Shown here: one piece after another, positions 50,908-59,281 of the stretch
How positions within the stretch are numbered: position 1 is the stretch's first letter
Layout of the letters: each line of letters starts with the position of its first letter
Source: Pyrodictiaceae archaeon
Lineage (GTDB): Archaea > Thermoproteota > Thermoprotei_A > Sulfolobales > Pyrodictiaceae
Length of the DNA stretch: 64,000 bases
Assembly: GCA_027036135.1 (NCBI GenBank)
Contig: JALVSY010000007.1
Coordinates: 314,880 to 378,879 of the forward strand
Direction of reading: 5' to 3'
Notes under the pieces: model-generated
What the model was told of the DNA's origin: nothing
The model's input: only the letters and a program-made list of their open reading frames with translations
Databases searched by the model: none
Translations under genes and position numbers: made by a program

Positions 50908-52302
50908 ATGAACGATAAGGGCCTAGAATTATTGAAAAATATTCGATGGCTTGAGCTTCATTTTACCGACTTAGCGGGCTATTTAAGAAGCGTTACTGTT
51001 GCGGCGCACGAGGTTGACAAGAAAGCCCTAGAGAAGGGCATGAATGTTCTTGACGGTAGTAGTGTTGAGGGCTTTACCTCAATTGATGAAAGCGATCTCC
51101 GTCTACGACCAATTATGGATACCCTGGCTATACTCCCTTGGAGAGAGCATGCTGGCAGAGTAATGTCAGAGGTATTCAGAGGCGACTCGAGATATCCTAG
51201 GGATCCTAGATACATAGCTGATAGGGCTTTAGGGCACCTTGATTCCCAGGGCTTAAAGGCGTATTTTGGCCCAGAAGTAGAGTTTATGCTTCTAAGCAAT
51301 GTTAGCTTTGATGTAGAGAACCCTGTTAACGGGCTTTGCTACCGGGTAGGCTCGATAGAGTACCCGGCTAAGGGAGAGAATAAGGGCTTTCAGAGAATCA
51401 AGAAGGCCTATCACACCCCAGAGCCGTTCAACGCAGTCTACGATATTATTAGAGAGATAGCTGAGACCCTTGAGGATAGTTTTGGGTTCCGTGTAGAAGC
51501 ATTTCACCACGAAGTAGCTGCACACGGACAAGCAGAGATTGATTTCCGGTTCGGAGACTTAAGAGAGACTGCTGATAGAGTCATGACTCTGAAGTATGTC
51601 GCACGCAACATAGCCGCTAAACACGGGCTATGGGCAGTCTTTATGCCAAAGCCATTCGCCGGAGACAACGGTAACGGTATGCACACTCATGTCAGCCTAT
51701 GGGATAAGTCTACAAACAAGAACCTATTCTACGACCCAAGCGACGAGTATGCAGAGATAAGCCAGACTGCTCGCTACTTCATAGGAGGACTCATCGAGCA
51801 CGGCAGGGCTGTAGCAGCACTAGTAGCACCAACCGTTAACAGCTATAGGAGACTGGTACCCGGCTATGAGGCCCCCGTATATCTGGTGTGGAGCAAGGCC
51901 AATAGAAGCGCTGCAATAAGAATCCCGAGCTATGGCATCGAGGGAGAGAAAGGAAAGCGTATAGAGTTTAGGCCACCAGACCCCAGCGCTAACCCGTATC
52001 TGGCCTTCGCCGCAATTCTAGCAGCTGGGCTTGACGGCATAAAGAAAAAGATAGAGCCAGGAGACCCGGTTGATAAGAACGTTTATGCAATGTCCGAGGA
52101 AGAGAGGAAGCGACTCGGCATCAAAGAGCTGCCAGGAAGCCTAGAGGAGGCACTAGACGAGCTTGAATCAGACAATGAGTTCCTGAAACCAATATTCACT
52201 AAGGAAGTCATAGAGGGCTTCATTGAGCTCAAGAGAAAAGAAGTACAAGAGTTAAGAGCGTATCCATCAGCAATGGAGGTCTACACATACTTCGCGCTTT
52301 AA
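50908..52302 (+). CDS. glnA: Glutamine synthetase, type I
   Basis: A 464-residue ATP-dependent glutamine synthetase assimilating ammonium. The active-site blocks are GPEVEFML, HHEVAAHGQAEIDF, NGNGMHTHVSLWD, NSYRRLVPGYEAP and RIEFRPPDPSANPYLA. I use ATG 50908, eight bases after a GGGGGC; the frame is open to TTG 50890. It is monocistronic. The next gene is ~190 bases downstream. Confidence 0.95.
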   Translation: MNDKGLELLKNIRWLELHFTDLAGYLRSVTVAAHEVDKKALEKGMNVLDGSSVEGFTSIDESDLRLRPIMDTLAILPWREHAGRVMSEVFRGDSRYPRDPRYIADRALGHLDSQGLKAYFGPEVEFMLLSNVSFDVENPVNGLCYRVGSIEYPAKGENKGFQRIKKAYHTPEPFNAVYDIIREIAETLEDSFGFRVEAFHHEVAAHGQAEIDFRFGDLRETADRVMTLKYVARNIAAKHGLWAVFMPKPFAGDNGNGMHTHVSLWDKSTNKNLFYDPSDEYAEISQTARYFIGGLIEHGRAVAALVAPTVNSYRRLVPGYEAPVYLVWSKANRSAAIRIPSYGIEGEKGKRIEFRPPDPSANPYLAFAAILAAGLDGIKKKIEPGDPVDKNVYAMSEEERKRLGIKELPGSLEEALDELESDNEFLKPIFTKEVIEGFIELKRKEVQELRAYPSAMEVYTYFAL

Positions 52303-52494
52303 GGGAGACCAGCTCTCTTTTCATGCGGCTCTACTAGAGGCTTCTCCTATTACCTATCAATGTTAATCAATATAGTTTTCACATCCACATCCTTTAGGAA
52401 TAAGCGTAATAAGGATAGGGCATATTGACTATAATCCTTATGGCAAGGCTTATGAGGAGGGCCCTGGGCGCAACCGATAAGTGAGGAAAAGGGG

Positions 52495-53256
52495 ATGCCG
52501 AGCCGAGGCCCCTACATGGACCAGTGGCTCAGAACCCTGGATACCGAGAACTCAAAAAGAATAGCCTCCAAGATAGCTTGTTTAGGCATAGCTTTCCACG
52601 CACTATCATACTATGAGGAGGACTGCGGCCATAACGCAGAGGTAAAAATAGACTTGGAGGAGGACTCCATCACCATACTAGATTTCCAAGAATGCTGCAA
52701 CGATAGCATAGAGGCGTTTAGGAGAAGTTTTGGAAAAATAATTGGCGCTCCTTATTATGATTGCCAAATAGGGTGTAGCTCTGACATAGCGTCGACGGGT
52801 GAGAAATATAGCTCGATTACTCAGCACATTACCAGACTCTTCCTATCCGCTTATAGAAGCGTATTAACCCAGTTAGCAATCACTGGTTACGAGTACTTCC
52901 TCATAGTTGGGTGGAACGGGGAAATAGCCTATGGGAGGGGAGGCGAAACCAGGATACACTTACCTCTCATACCTGGTGTCGCTATGGCTCATACCCATCC
53001 AAGCCCCTTCTGCTACCCATCAGGACATGACCTTAGGTCTTCAGCAGATTTCTTTTCAAGCGGAGGCCTTGTTGAGGTAATCGTCTCATCTAATTGTGCA
53101 GCTGTGATCAGATTAACTAGACCGCTTAGCGAGGATGATTATTGGAAACTAATAGAGCTTAGTGAGAAAGCGAAAAAGTCCAGAGACTATGAGAACTATC
53201 TTAGTGTTCTTAACGAGGTACCTAAGCTCTCCTCAATCGCATTCGAGGTATTTTAG
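52495..53256 (+). CDS. JAMM/MPN+ metalloprotease-like protein
   Basis: A 253-residue protein whose C-terminal half carries an exact JAMM motif H-x-H-x7-S-x2-D: H166 and H168, then S176 and D179, in AHTHPSPFCYPSGHD. E143 in NGEIAYG or E151 is the probable catalytic glutamate. JAMM enzymes are zinc isopeptidases that remove ubiquitin-like modifiers or trim peptides. The N-terminal ~110 residues form an unrecognised, cysteine-rich domain (C29, C44, C67, C68, C90, C94). No ubiquitin-like or E1 gene is adjacent. ATG 52495 follows GAGGAAAAGGGG. Confidence 0.78.
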   Translation: MPSRGPYMDQWLRTLDTENSKRIASKIACLGIAFHALSYYEEDCGHNAEVKIDLEEDSITILDFQECCNDSIEAFRRSFGKIIGAPYYDCQIGCSSDIASTGEKYSSITQHITRLFLSAYRSVLTQLAITGYEYFLIVGWNGEIAYGRGGETRIHLPLIPGVAMAHTHPSPFCYPSGHDLRSSADFFSSGGLVEVIVSSNCAAVIRLTRPLSEDDYWKLIELSEKAKKSRDYENYLSVLNEVPKLSSIAFEVF

Positions 53257-53282
53257 GGACCTCATATTTCTCTAAATAATGG

Positions 53283-53355
53283 ATGTGCTGACGTGGACCG
53301 GAACTGAGGATACAAACTACTTAGTTATGATGAGGCTTCGGGCGCTGCTGAGACC
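53283..53355 (+). ncRNA. Candidate C/D-box guide sRNA
   Basis: Between two convergent genes all four boxes can be placed: C GTGCTGA (53285-53291, one mismatch), a 12-nt guide, D' CTGA (53304-53307), C' ATGATGA (53327-53333, perfect), a 14-nt guide and D CTGA (53348-53351). Guide lengths fit archaeal 2'-O-methylation guides. The D'-C' spacer of 19 nt is longer than usual. Targets would be 5'-TTCCGGTCCACG and 5'-CAGCGCCCGAAGCC. Confidence 0.45.
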
Positions 53356-53383
53356 CCTCAATAATTCTTGTCTCGATAAAGTC

Positions 53384-54664
53384 CTAGGATAGGCTATTTA
53401 GGTACCTCATCACCCAGGGTAGTAGCTCCCATCCATGATCTAGTCTTGCCTTAGCCCTCTCATTGCAGACTACTTCGCTGAACTTGCCCAAGCTCTCCTT
53501 TATTGCCACGCTGCTTAGCATCCAGGGCACGGGGTCGCCGCTATGGCTCTTGAGGCTCCAAGGTGTCGCGTGATCCGATGTTACTAGTATTGCGATTTCC
53601 TCAAGCTCTATTCTCTTGAGAAGCGGCTGAACAAAGTACTCATCAATTAGTTCTATGGCTCTCTTTTTCCTCTCGAAATCACCGTCATGGCCTGGTTCAT
53701 CGGGTCCTTTTAAGTGGACATAAACAAAGTCGTTCTCCTTCAGCGCCTCCACGGTTCTTTCTAGGCGATCAGGCAAGTCTTTCTCGAGATTACCCGTGGG
53801 AGGGTTTACAGCATATATCTTCATTCCCGCTGCTCTAGCTATTCCAATCTCTACTGGCATCTCTGCTATAGCTGCCGCGGAGGCTACTCCAAGGACGCTC
53901 GTTATTGGAGGCATTCTCGGCATTTTATCTCCGGCATCGCGTAAGAGTATAGCATTTGCTTTTAGAAGGCCTCTCTTTTCTCTCTCCTTATTTATTTCGT
54001 GTTCTTCGAGTATCTGGATAGCTTTATCGATAAACTCGTCTACGAGCAAGCAGGTATTCCTCGCCTCCTGTGTATCGACTAGTGGTTCGCAACGTGGAAG
54101 CCTCATGTCAGGATTACGTATTGCTACTGATACCTTGCCTTTTCTTATATAAGCGGGGTCGATGTTCTGGACCTCGGCACTTAGCTTCCTAGTCTTACTC
54201 CCTATAATGACTACTGCTCGGTGCCCTATGGTTGCCCTTACTACTGCATAGCCGTCTAGACCGAGTCTCATACCATCGAGGCTCTTAGCTAGTTCATGGG
54301 CCTCTTGGCTTGTCAAGCTCCGACCGACTCGTCTATCTATTATGCGCCTAGTAACCGGGTCTATTGTGGCGAAGTTTGCCCTAAAGGCTACCTCGTGGCC
54401 CTCCTTAATGCTAAGACCTATGCCTAGTGCCTCTAGAGGACCACGCCCAGTGTAGTACTTTTCAGGATTATATCCAAGCAGGGATATGGTTGCAAGATCG
54501 CTCTCAGGAGCCACGCCCGGCTCTACTGGGTAATGGAACCCGCATACGGCGTGTTCGGCGAGAAGGTCTAGCCCCGGAGTATTAGCCTCACTTAGCGGCG
54601 TCTTACCATTAACTGGTTTATCGGCTGCTCCATCTAGTATGAGGAATAAGAGTTTTTGCCTCAA
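53384..54664 (-). CDS. apgM: Phosphoglycerate mutase, cofactor-independent archaeal type
   Basis: A 426-residue alkaline-phosphatase-superfamily enzyme interconverting 3- and 2-phosphoglycerate in glycolysis and gluconeogenesis. The N-terminal metal site is LILDGAADKP. The catalytic serine region is APESDLATISLLGYNPEKYYTGRG. Later metal ligands are HLKGPDEPGHDGD and VTSDHATPWSLKSHSGDPVP. Length and order match archaeal ApgM. It overlaps the upstream HD gene by four bases (ATGA), so the two are translationally coupled. Confidence 0.95.
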   Translation of the reverse strand: MRQKLLFLILDGAADKPVNGKTPLSEANTPGLDLLAEHAVCGFHYPVEPGVAPESDLATISLLGYNPEKYYTGRGPLEALGIGLSIKEGHEVAFRANFATIDPVTRRIIDRRVGRSLTSQEAHELAKSLDGMRLGLDGYAVVRATIGHRAVVIIGSKTRKLSAEVQNIDPAYIRKGKVSVAIRNPDMRLPRCEPLVDTQEARNTCLLVDEFIDKAIQILEEHEINKEREKRGLLKANAILLRDAGDKMPRMPPITSVLGVASAAAIAEMPVEIGIARAAGMKIYAVNPPTGNLEKDLPDRLERTVEALKENDFVYVHLKGPDEPGHDGDFERKKRAIELIDEYFVQPLLKRIELEEIAILVTSDHATPWSLKSHSGDPVPWMLSSVAIKESLGKFSEVVCNERAKARLDHGWELLPWVMRYLNSLS

Positions 54665-55383
54665 GAGCTACTCCCTTCTCCTTGCTCCTCTCTGCTCCTA
54701 TTTCCTTGTTTCTCTAAGAGGCTAAGGGCTTTCTCAAAAGCCATTGATACAGCATCCTCGTATACTAGAACCTCCCGTGATAACTCTCTTACATAATCTA
54801 GGAGGACCCTAAGTTTCTTCTCAGCTATTTTCCTCAACTCCTCGAAACACATGAGTCTAGGCAACTTAACAAGCTTATCCCATACATGAGCTAGTGTATC
54901 GGTAACCAAGCGGCCCCGCATTGACGAAGTCTCTATGAGGCGATAGACTCCGATAGCCCCAAGCGCGTCTAGTTTATCTGCATCGCTTAGGATGCATGCC
55001 TCTAGAGTGGATGGCTTCTTGCCCAGGCTAAAGCTATGCTCTAAAATCATATCCCTTATCTTAGTCGACTTGGCACCCCTAATGCCTATTTCCGATAGAA
55101 TGCCTTGAGCAAGTTCTGCACTGATTATAGCATGGTGCACGCCTAAGTAATCCTCAAGTCCTCTTCCTATATCATGTAGCAATGTAGCTAGTACTAATGA
55201 CTCCTCATCAATATCTGTTCTCCCTAGTCTCTCTAATAATGAATACACATTACATAAGACCCTTACTGTATGAGGAAGGCCATGCGACTCATCAATGCCT
55301 TGCAGCATTATTACATATAACAATATTTTCTCGCACCACCAATACTTATTACAGACGTATCGAAGCACCTCACTGCAGTTCAT
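54661..55383 (-). CDS. HD-domain phosphohydrolase
   Basis: A 240-residue HD-superfamily protein. The metal-binding order is HGLPHTVRV (first H), LATLLHDIGRG (HD), HHAIISAELA and the final Asp in LSDADKLDALGAIG. Such proteins hydrolyse nucleotides or phosphodiesters; the YedJ-like arrangement fits. I use ATG 55383, five bases after GGGGAG, instead of the open frame to 55440. Coupled to apgM by a 4-base overlap. Confidence 0.88.
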   Translation of the reverse strand: MNCSEVLRYVCNKYWWCEKILLYVIMLQGIDESHGLPHTVRVLCNVYSLLERLGRTDIDEESLVLATLLHDIGRGLEDYLGVHHAIISAELAQGILSEIGIRGAKSTKIRDMILEHSFSLGKKPSTLEACILSDADKLDALGAIGVYRLIETSSMRGRLVTDTLAHVWDKLVKLPRLMCFEELRKIAEKKLRVLLDYVRELSREVLVYEDAVSMAFEKALSLLEKQGNRSREEQGEGSSS

Positions 55384-55483
55384 GCTATCTCCCCGGTGAA
55401 GAGTTCCGGCGGAACTGATACATCGAGGCCCTACGACCAAGGTGATGATCTCTTCGCTGTCCTGAGGGATTACTTGCTCTCTA

Positions 55484-56125
55484 TTAGACTATTACGCCTA
55501 TAAACGCGAAGAAAATTACGGCTGCTAAGCCTATTAGCGCTAATCTTAGTCCGCTGATTAGCTTATTCTCGCCACTTATATGGCCGAGATAGACTCCGAG
55601 CATAAATAACTCTGCAAGGATTATTGATGTAGAGATGTATACAAGGCTTCTAATAGATATATTTAATCCAACACTCTCTTTAATTATGAATGGGAGAATT
55701 GCTACTAGAGGTAACACTACTGCACCAAATCCGCTCCACATAGCGACATAGAGTGGCACTAGCCGTGCCGCCTTCTCATATATGCTTCCTCTTAGCGAAT
55801 GGAGCATAGCTTTTTCTGTTTCGTGTAACTCGCGTAAACGCTCCGCACGCTCAGACATATAGGTGGCGATAAACCCGCTAAATAATCCCATAGCAAAAGC
55901 TGCTCCAGCAACACCACCGATATAGTTTGTCGGATTAGATGCCCCGCTAATATAGCTGCCAAGTATAACACCTAGACTAGAGAGTAAGCCGTCAAAACTA
56001 TTCGTTACAAACATGCGCCTAGCAATGCTTTTTGCCTCAAGTATCCTAACATAAGTACCTATATTCCGCATATTCTTTAGGAAATCAACAATCTTTCCAA
56101 TAAAGGTTCTCAACTCTTCGTGCAT
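55484..56125 (-). CDS. VIT1/CCC1-like membrane transporter
   Basis: A 213-residue protein with about five membrane helices. SFDGLLSSLGVILGSYISG in the first helix and the cytosolic acidic stretch (YMSERAERLRELHETEKAML) with metal-binding-type residues resemble the VIT1/CCC1 family of Fe(II)/Mn(II) transporters. Substrate is inferred from family only. It stands upstream of the HD-apgM pair on the same strand with a 100-base gap. Confidence 0.8.
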   Translation of the reverse strand: MHEELRTFIGKIVDFLKNMRNIGTYVRILEAKSIARRMFVTNSFDGLLSSLGVILGSYISGASNPTNYIGGVAGAAFAMGLFSGFIATYMSERAERLRELHETEKAMLHSLRGSIYEKAARLVPLYVAMWSGFGAVVLPLVAILPFIIKESVGLNISIRSLVYISTSIILAELFMLGVYLGHISGENKLISGLRLALIGLAAVIFFAFIGVIV

Positions 56126-56216
56126 CCTCCAGGCAATCCCTTAGGAGAAGCCACGGAGGGCCCCTAGGAGGTTTTGAAGTTAGAGCACGGCAAGGGGTAT
56201 CGGTTAAAAATAGTGT

Positions 56217-56456
56217 TTAGGTTTCCTCCTTAACTGGTACTGCTACCTTAACATACTCCTCTTTCTCGATTATTATCTTGCCAGCGCCGTCACGCTTTAC
56301 TACTATTGTTAGGTCGTTTTCTCTATAGCCGCAGCGCGGGCATCTATAATAATAACGAATCCTCTTTGCACCATTCTCGCCGAATTCTATTTCCACTCTG
56401 TACTCCATCTTTGTACCACAGCGAGGACAGACTACTTCGCCGTTTACCCTCGGCAT
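56217..56456 (-). CDS. Small zinc-ribbon protein
   Basis: A 79-residue protein with one treble-clef-like zinc ribbon: CPRCG (residues 10-14) and CPRCG (about 39-43), separated by a beta strand pair. The rest is charged beta structure. The function is unknown; similar crenarchaeal ribbons are annotated as nucleic-acid-binding. ATG 56456. Confidence 0.8.
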   Translation of the reverse strand: MPRVNGEVVCPRCGTKMEYRVEIEFGENGAKRIRYYYRCPRCGYRENDLTIVVKRDGAGKIIIEKEEYVKVAVPVKEET

Positions 56457-56615
56457 CTTAAGGTCACCTACTTATCGAGGCCCAGGGCTGTGTCGCTGCT
56501 GACCCCGCTTGACTACCTCTAGTACCATGTTTAGATTCGTAGAAGCTACTGCTTAATATGGTAATGCTCTTATCCCGGTTCCAGTGTTAATGAAACTTGT
56601 AGCGTAAGAGCTGGG

Positions 56616-56659
56616 TATTATAGATATAGGTGCGTGTGGATAGGTATGTAATCCGGTGG
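56616..56659 (+). promoter_or_regulatory. moaA promoter and Shine-Dalgarno
   Basis: The TATA element TATTATAGA at 56616-56624 predicts transcription start near 56645. GGTGG at 56655-56659 lies seven bases before CTG 56667. The predicted transcript starts downstream of the upstream out-of-frame GTG codons. Confidence 0.5.
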
Positions 56660-56666
56660 CAATACG

Positions 56667-57752
56667 CTGCTCTTCGACCGCTATGGTCGCCCATTAACGA
56701 ATTTAAGGATAATGGTGACTGGGCGCTGTAACTTCTCTTGTATATTTTGTCATATGGAGGGCTATAAAGAATCTAGAGTAATGAAGGAGGAGCTAAGTCT
56801 TGAAGAAATAAGATTAATAAAAGAAGCTGCACGGCGCCTCGATATATCCGCGTTTAAGATTACTGGTGGCGAACCAACACTGAGAGATGATTTAGTAGAC
56901 ATTGTACGTATTCTTAAAGAGGATAACTCATATGTATCAATTACTACTAATGCATCACTGATTCATAATCATTTACCTGGACTAGTTGATGCGGGAATAA
57001 ACCATGTGAATGTAAGCCTTCACGCCCTCAACGAAGCGTCATTCCAGAGGATAACAGGATCCAAGATGCTTAGGAGAGTTCTTAGTAACTTAAGGCTGCT
57101 TAGAGACTATAACGTGCCGGTGAAGATTAATTTTGTTATACTGCGAGGACTGAATGAAGAAGATATTCCAAAAATAATCGACCTCGCGGCCGAGCTCAAT
57201 GCTATGGTGCAGTTTATAGAGCTTCACCCTGTTGGAAAAGCTGTGAAGACGTTCAAGGAGCACTACTTGCCTCGCTGGCGCGTATTAGAGCTTCTTGAGG
57301 ATCGTATAGTCTCTATAGATTATCGCCTTGGATTGCATAATAGGCCTATCATCGTGCTCGACAACGGCGTAAAGGTTGAACTCGTAGGGCCAGTAGGCAA
57401 CTTCTTATTCTGCGCGGGCTGTACACGTATTAGGGTAACCTATGACTTTAAGCTATTACCTTGCCTTAACTGGGAGGGCCCCCCTATAGAGATTAGACCC
57501 CGGCTTAATAAGGCAGCAAGCTTCAACGAGAAAGTATCAGTGATTATCGAGGCCATCAAAGAGGCTAATAAGCTACGTAGACCTTTTGTCATGTATCCTC
57601 TTGGCGCAAAGATACCTGTCCCTAGAGGGAAATGGAGGACTATGAGACTTGGCCTACCTAAAAGTGATGGCAGGCTAGTCTATACAAGTAAGGATGCTAA
57701 GAAGCATTTAAAACTCTATCTCAGCGAGTGGGGGAAGTATGCTTTGTTCTAG
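56667..57752 (+). CDS. moaA: GTP 3',8-cyclase MoaA, probable CTG start
   Basis: Radical SAM enzyme of the first step of molybdopterin (here probably tungstopterin) synthesis. The N-terminal cluster is CNFSCIFC. The second cluster is CAGCTRIRVTYDFKLLPC, the C-x2-C-x13-C pattern. The standard start at ATG 56712 lacks the conserved lead-in; the 15 codons upstream encode LLFDRYGRPLTNLRI, exactly the family N-terminus, and can begin only at CTG 56667. The C-terminus ends in WGKYALF and lacks the Gly-Gly tail usual in MoaA. Promoter and SD-like sequence fit the CTG. Confidence 0.9.
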   Translation: MLFDRYGRPLTNLRIMVTGRCNFSCIFCHMEGYKESRVMKEELSLEEIRLIKEAARRLDISAFKITGGEPTLRDDLVDIVRILKEDNSYVSITTNASLIHNHLPGLVDAGINHVNVSLHALNEASFQRITGSKMLRRVLSNLRLLRDYNVPVKINFVILRGLNEEDIPKIIDLAAELNAMVQFIELHPVGKAVKTFKEHYLPRWRVLELLEDRIVSIDYRLGLHNRPIIVLDNGVKVELVGPVGNFLFCAGCTRIRVTYDFKLLPCLNWEGPPIEIRPRLNKAASFNEKVSVIIEAIKEANKLRRPFVMYPLGAKIPVPRGKWRTMRLGLPKSDGRLVYTSKDAKKHLKLYLSEWGKYALF

Positions 57753-57758
57753 AAACAA

Positions 57759-58688
57759 TTATAGCAGTTGTAAGACCTTCTCAAGTATGATTAGGAGGAA
57801 GAATGTTCCTAGGTGCATATTAACGTACTTGAACGCCTTAGACGAGAACTCCTTATCACCTCTCTTATCAATGTATTTGACTGCTAGATAGAATATATGG
57901 CTAGCAGCTAGTAGGCCGTAGGCTGCTGTAATCACTGATATCGTGCCACTAAGCCATAGGCTCAGCGAGACATAACCCATTACAAGGGCGCCTAGCCCTA
58001 TACCAGTACCTATGCTCGCTGGATCAGCTACTACGGGAAGCATGGGCACGTTTGCCCGCCTATAATCATCCTTGTAATATGATGCCAGGAACCATATGTG
58101 GCTTGGCACCCACGCTGCAACTAGCAACGAGAAGAGGAGCCCTGGTGTAGATATTGCCCCACACCCTGCTGCCCATCCTCCTAGTGCTGGCGCTCCACCA
58201 GCTACTGCGCCAGCTATGATGCTTAGTGGCGTTCTACGCTTCAGCAGCAACGTGTAGGCGCCTATGTCGAACACGAAACCTATTATTATTGCTAATGCGA
58301 AGTAAATGTTTATATAAACTATAGACACTATAACCGAAAATGCAAACACTGCCAGCGAGGCATAGAATACTACTGATGGGCTTACGAGCCCGCTGGGTAG
58401 CGCTCTCCCACTAGTCCTCGGCATTAATGCATCGATATCCCTATCAAAGTACATATTAAGAGCCGTAGTTGAGCCTACAGCTAGGTATCCGAGAAGCCAT
58501 AGCAATAAATGATACTGTACTGGTCTATGTAGGCCTCCTGCTGCAATAAATGCAGTATACATTGATAAGAGGAGAAGCATTGTTTGCTTGAACTTGGTTA
58601 AATCGCTGACGACATGTACTATCTCGCTTAGCTCGCCTAAGGCGCCGTACCTAGTGCTCTTCCTATACTGGTCCTCCTTCTCGCTCAC
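57759..58688 (-). CDS. ctaB: Protoheme IX farnesyltransferase (heme O synthase)
   Basis: A 309-residue UbiA-family prenyltransferase that adds a farnesyl-type chain to heme B to make heme O for terminal oxidases. About nine membrane helices. The first Asp-rich motif is NMYFDRDIDALMPRTSGRALPSG; the second is in the ASYYKDDYRRANVPMLPVV loop. Its presence suggests a heme-copper respiratory chain in this organism. ATG 58688, divergent from the 113-residue gene with shared promoter DNA. It converges with moaA. Confidence 0.93.
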   Translation of the reverse strand: MSEKEDQYRKSTRYGALGELSEIVHVVSDLTKFKQTMLLLLSMYTAFIAAGGLHRPVQYHLLLWLLGYLAVGSTTALNMYFDRDIDALMPRTSGRALPSGLVSPSVVFYASLAVFAFSVIVSIVYINIYFALAIIIGFVFDIGAYTLLLKRRTPLSIIAGAVAGGAPALGGWAAGCGAISTPGLLFSLLVAAWVPSHIWFLASYYKDDYRRANVPMLPVVADPASIGTGIGLGALVMGYVSLSLWLSGTISVITAAYGLLAASHIFYLAVKYIDKRGDKEFSSKAFKYVNMHLGTFFLLIILEKVLQLL

Positions 58689-58721
58689 GAGAGAACCCCG
58701 CTAACTGAAACTTTTAGGAGA

Positions 58722-58756
58722 AACTCTTATTTAAGCGAAACTAAGGAGTTTTTAAC
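58722..58756. promoter_or_regulatory. Bidirectional promoter between ctaB and the 113-residue gene
   Basis: CTTATTTAAGC near 58727-58737 gives a TATA-like element on the minus strand for ctaB. TTTTTAA at about 58750-58756 is suited to the plus-strand gene, with predicted start near 58778. Confidence 0.4.
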
Positions 58757-58790
58757 ACCCGTTGTTTAACACTCATGTGGAGCCAGCACT

Positions 58791-59132
58791 ATGCCTTGCG
58801 AGAAAAGTCTCCATGCCACAATTAGGATATCGGCTCATAGCCTAGAGGATCTATATGCTTGTATACGACTATTAGCCGAGAAACTGTGCTCAGAAATGGA
58901 GTGCCTATACCCTGACACACTTTCTTGGATAATTGCTGGCGACGAGAATTGCTTAGTAAAGGTAATGACTCCTCAACCATTACATCCAGTATCGGGCTCT
59001 AACCTATTACCAGCCATAGTTGCCTCATCTATTGAAATAACTTGTAGCACACCAAGGGAGCTTATAAGTAAAGGCAAGGCTATATTTAATACCATCAAGG
59101 GCTGTAGGGGGGTAGGAACAACACTCTCATAG
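58791..59132 (+). CDS. Hypothetical protein
   Basis: A 113-residue cysteine-containing protein that I cannot place. It alternates amphipathic helices and strands (LEDLYACIRLLAEKLCSEM, LSWIIAGDENCLVKVM, LPAIVASSIEITC). The size and strand-helix order vaguely recall the KEOPS subunit Pcc1, but conserved residues are not clear enough for a call. It has its own predicted promoter; argF follows in the same direction. Confidence 0.55.
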   Translation: MPCEKSLHATIRISAHSLEDLYACIRLLAEKLCSEMECLYPDTLSWIIAGDENCLVKVMTPQPLHPVSGSNLLPAIVASSIEITCSTPRELISKGKAIFNTIKGCRGVGTTLS

Positions 59133-59281
59133 CAGAGCCGCGGCGATGATGTAGATAAGCGGTCACGGATAATACTGTGAAGACACTCCCATGGACTGAG
59201 CCAGGAGAGTTACTTGTACTCTATGACACATTTCTTAATAATGAACGTCGCTTCTCTAACATATACACGAGGGAGGTAATC

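Noticed and set aside
58791-59132. KEOPS subunit Pcc1
   Set aside because: Size and strand order are vaguely similar but conserved residues could not be matched by eye; left as hypothetical.
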